This document shows positions 5,471 through 6,979 of a DNA stretch of 6,979 nt, piece by piece. This DNA is from an uncultured Methanobrevibacter sp. (GTDB lineage Archaea > Methanobacteriota > Methanobacteria > Methanobacteriales > Methanobacteriaceae). Below the pieces are notes generated by a model. That model did not search any database. It was not told the origin of the DNA and saw nothing but the letters and a program-made list of their open reading frames with translations. The stretch covers positions 1 through 6,979 of the forward strand of contig CAJGDA010000081.1 of NCBI GenBank assembly GCA_904501935.1, read 5' to 3'. The translations under genes and the position numbers were made by a program. The stretch's first letter is position 1. The number at the start of each line of letters is the position of its first letter.

Positions 5471-5475
5471 GGTGA
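5471..5475 (+). promoter_or_regulatory. Shine-Dalgarno site of the RraA-like gene
   Basis: GGTGA, 4 nt before the ATG at 5480, matching the 3' end of methanogen 16S rRNA. Confidence 0.7.
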
Positions 5476-5479
5476 AGTC

Positions 5480-6217
5480 ATGTCAATAAGTCCGAATGAT
5501 GTTTTAAATAAAAACAAAAATTTAAACAAACGTATTGATGTAGGAAAAATTAATGTGGATAATGTTACAGTTGATGATTTAAAGTTCAACGGAAAGAATT
5601 ACGATGAATACATTAATTTACACTCTCTTTTAGATAAGGTTTCAGCATGTCAGATTTCAGATGCCTATAACTCCATTTCAAGAAGGCCTGGGACTTTTAA
5701 CTCAATAAAACCGGTCAATAACCAAAAAGTCTTTGGAAAAATATTTACCGCTGAAACCACAAGTGACGATTGGGGGACTTCAGCTCTTGCAATCGATGAG
5801 GCAGATGATGGTGACATTCTATTTTTTAAAGTAGATTCCAATGATAAGGCTATTTGGGGAGAACTTGCTTCCACTTGTGCAAGGGATAATGGAATCAAGG
5901 CGACTGTAATATATGGTTCTGCTCGAGATTTGGATGCGCTTTTATATATGGACTACCCGGTCTTTGCAAGTGATTTCTGTCCTAATGCAGGATCTGCTTT
6001 GGGATTGGGCACTTTAAACGAACCCATTGAAGTTGAAGATGGGACAGTTAATCCGGGGGATTTCTTTTTCGGTGATGAAAACGGAGTTGTCGTAATTCCT
6101 AAAGAGTTATTCACCAAAACCATGATTGCAACATTGGCCGTAAAGGTTAAGGAATCCATGATAATCGAGGATATTGCTGGTGGCAGAACACTTGCACAAA
6201 TTGTCGGACTCAAATAG
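5480..6217 (+). CDS. RraA/HMG-aldolase-like protein
   Basis: A 245-residue protein with an RraA-type swivelling beta/beta/alpha fold. The family includes HMG/CHA class II aldolases, the bacterial RNase E regulator RraA, and proteins long mislabelled as demethylmenaquinone methyltransferases. Family features are the N-terminal helix SACQISDAYN (55-64), the loop IWGELASTCARDNGIKATVIYGSARD (125-150) with the conserved R149-D150 pair used for pyruvate and metal binding in aldolase members, and GDENGVVVIPKE (198-209). Residue 145 is Tyr where many members have Asp in D-G-x-x-R-D. About 45 extra N-terminal residues rich in Asn/Lys/Asp precede the domain. The ATG has a GGTGA site upstream. In some methanogens RraA-like domains are fused to hexulose-phosphate synthase; here it stands alone. 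Its substrate is not predictable, and no RNase E partner is expected in this archaeon. Confidence 0.88.
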   Translation: MSISPNDVLNKNKNLNKRIDVGKINVDNVTVDDLKFNGKNYDEYINLHSLLDKVSACQISDAYNSISRRPGTFNSIKPVNNQKVFGKIFTAETTSDDWGTSALAIDEADDGDILFFKVDSNDKAIWGELASTCARDNGIKATVIYGSARDLDALLYMDYPVFASDFCPNAGSALGLGTLNEPIEVEDGTVNPGDFFFGDENGVVVIPKELFTKTMIATLAVKVKESMIIEDIAGGRTLAQIVGLK

Positions 6218-6246
6218 AAAACCTTTTAAATACGGAGTAATATTTA

Positions 6247-6274
6247 TATATAAAGGTATCGATACCTTTATATA
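6247..6274. repeat. Perfect 28-bp palindrome upstream of gar1
   Basis: A gapless perfect palindrome centred between 6260 and 6261, with core GGTATCGATACC and outer arms TATATAAA on each strand. It lies 29 bp past the RraA-like stop and 52 bp before gar1. Each arm carries a TATA-like octamer (6247-6254 on +, 6267-6274 on -), so it could hold back-to-back promoters, a dimeric regulator site, or a terminator hairpin for the upstream gene. Lack of a loop and of a following T-run argues against a simple terminator. Confidence 0.85.
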
Positions 6275-6285
6275 CTACTTTCTTT

Positions 6286-6296
6286 TAATATATAAA
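6286..6296 (+). promoter_or_regulatory. Probable TATA box of gar1-tfb
   Basis: TAATATATAAA is centred about 36 nt before the gar1 ATG. It predicts a start site near 6316 and a leader of about 10 nt, consistent with the absence of a Shine-Dalgarno before gar1. A second TATA-like element is in the palindrome just upstream. Confidence 0.5.
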
Positions 6297-6326
6297 TGAT
6301 ACAGATTTGATTTTAAGTTTGATTTT

Positions 6327-6614
6327 ATGAAATTATTAGGCAAAAGTTTGCATGTTGCAAACTCTGGAAAATTAATAGCTCGATCTACCAAAACACCTTC
6401 ACCAGGTGCAATTGTCTTTGACAGTAATAAAAAGAAAATTGGTAGGGTGGGCTATGTATTCGGGCCAACAAAGCAGCCCTATATCTCTATTAGATTATTT
6501 AAATCAGCAAATAGGGATGAAATTGCTAAAAACTGTGGTGAAAAACTATTTGTATCAAAACAAAATTCCAAAAAATCTAGAAACAGGAGGATGAGACCAC
6601 GACAGAAAAAGTAG
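6327..6614 (+). CDS. gar1: H/ACA RNP protein Gar1
   Basis: A 95-residue Gar1, the small subunit of the H/ACA ribonucleoprotein that guides pseudouridylation of rRNA with Cbf5, Nop10 and L7Ae. It binds the Cbf5 catalytic domain and helps substrate turnover. The beta-barrel signature is IGRVGYVFGPTKQPYISI (38-55), with the FGP motif at 45-47. The N-terminus MKLLGKSLHVANSGKLIARS and the basic tail SKKSRNRRMRPRQKK are as in archaeal members, and the length is typical. There is no Shine-Dalgarno, so a short leader or leaderless message is likely. Its last 16 bp overlap the apparent start of tfb, a tight gene pair suggesting translational coupling; the strong AGGAGG for tfb lies inside its coding region. 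Confidence 0.92.
   Translation: MKLLGKSLHVANSGKLIARSTKTPSPGAIVFDSNKKKIGRVGYVFGPTKQPYISIRLFKSANRDEIAKNCGEKLFVSKQNSKKSRNRRMRPRQKK
6585..6590 (+). promoter_or_regulatory. Shine-Dalgarno site of tfb, inside gar1
   Basis: AGGAGG within the gar1 coding region. The ATG directly after it (6591) is in the gar1 frame and gives only a short gar1 tail, so it is not the tfb start. Eight nt after the site, in the tfb frame, is ACG at 6599. The site supports initiation at that codon. Confidence 0.8.
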
Positions 6615-6979
6615 AAGAGATTCCTAGAAGGGGACGTGGAAGTACTATAAGACCTGATGCGCAAGATGAAGTATTTGATCAAGACAGACAAACCATATGT
6701 CCTGAATGTGGTTCTACTGAATTGATTGGTGATTATGAGAGAGCAGAAGTTGTATGTGCTCGTTGCGGATTAGTCATTGATGAAAATCTTGTTGATATGG
6801 GTCCTGAATGGAGAGCATTTGACCACGAACAAAGAGATAAACGTACAAGAGTAGGAGCTCCAATCACATACACCATTCACGATAAAGGTTTAAGTACCAT
6901 GATAGATTGGAGAAACAAAGATATTTACGGTCGTGATATTCCTGCAAGAAACAGAGCTCAATGGTACAGATTAAGAAAA
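6599..6979 (+). CDS. tfb: Transcription initiation factor TFB, N-terminal part, apparent ACG start
   Basis: The first 127 codons of TFB, the archaeal TFIIB homologue that binds TBP and the BRE, recruits RNA polymerase and sets the start site; the gene runs off the right edge. Counting the ACG as residue 1, a basic leader (EIPRRGRGSTIRP) precedes the zinc ribbon with C34/C37 (CPEC) and C53/C56 (CARC). The B-reader/linker region VDMGPEWRAFDHEQRDKRTRVGAP and IHDKGLSTMIDWRNKDIYGR follow, all strongly conserved. No ATG, GTG or TTG occurs in frame between the upstream TAG (6578-6580) and the zinc ribbon. ACG at 6599 is 8 nt past AGGAGG and would give M/T-TEKVEEIP. ACG initiation, an ATG-to-ACG change, or a sequence error are all possible. 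Family identity is firm; the start is not. Confidence 0.95.

Noticed and set aside
5665..6213. Open frames on the - strand within the RraA-like gene
   Set aside because: The + strand protein is a clear family member with a good start; the opposite frames are low-complexity shadows.
6591..6593. ATG after AGGAGG as the tfb start
   Set aside because: It is in the gar1 frame and reaches the gar1 stop after seven codons. Using it for TFB would need a frameshift.
6406..6691. Alternative frames within gar1 and the start of tfb
   Set aside because: Both strands' extra frames overlap the conserved Gar1 and TFB proteins and show no protein-family features.

Overview
The window looks like chromosomal DNA from a low-GC methanogenic archaeon, most probably Methanobrevibacter or a close relative in Methanobacteriales. 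The evidence is archaeal information-processing genes (archaeal-type DnaG, Gar1, TFB), an A-type ATP synthase, AT-rich intergenic DNA with TATA boxes, Shine-Dalgarno sites of the GGTGAT/AGGAGG type, and a tRNA-Gln with an A1:U72 pair and no encoded CCA. The genus is inferred from protein resemblance by eye, without a search.

Layout. Left block (1-1376, + strand): the 3' end of atpB, complete atpD, a T-rich terminator, and a 49-residue single-pass membrane protein (1227-1376). Middle block (1348-5049, all - strand), read right to left: dnaG, bioY, a DUF1284 cysteine-rich protein, tRNA-Gln(UUG) and an orphan ATP-grasp ligase. Its last gene converges on, and overlaps by 29 bp, the small membrane-protein gene. 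A 430-bp AT-rich divergent intergenic region (5050-5479) separates dnaG from the right block. Right block (5480-6979, + strand): an RraA/HMG-aldolase-like protein, a perfect 28-bp palindrome with TATA-like arms, then gar1 overlapping the start of tfb, which runs off the window.

How the genes work together. atpB and atpD encode stator-hexamer and rotor-stalk parts of the membrane ATP synthase. bioY imports biotin. dnaG (primase-like, exosome-associated), gar1 (H/ACA pseudouridylation) and tfb (transcription initiation) form an information-processing neighbourhood. The roles of the ATP-grasp, DUF1284 and RraA-like proteins cannot be fixed from sequence.

Most notable: two core genes carry apparent lesions. 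atpB has an in-frame TAA where a sense codon is expected, followed by 17 more codons in the same frame. tfb has no ATG/GTG/TTG between its upstream in-frame stop and its zinc ribbon, but has ACG at the right distance from a strong Shine-Dalgarno. The tRNA-Gln also has an A·C mismatch in its anticodon stem. These may be assembly or consensus errors, or real recoding and non-canonical initiation; raw reads would decide. I found no new multigene defence or mobile system, no CRISPR array and no insertion sequence.
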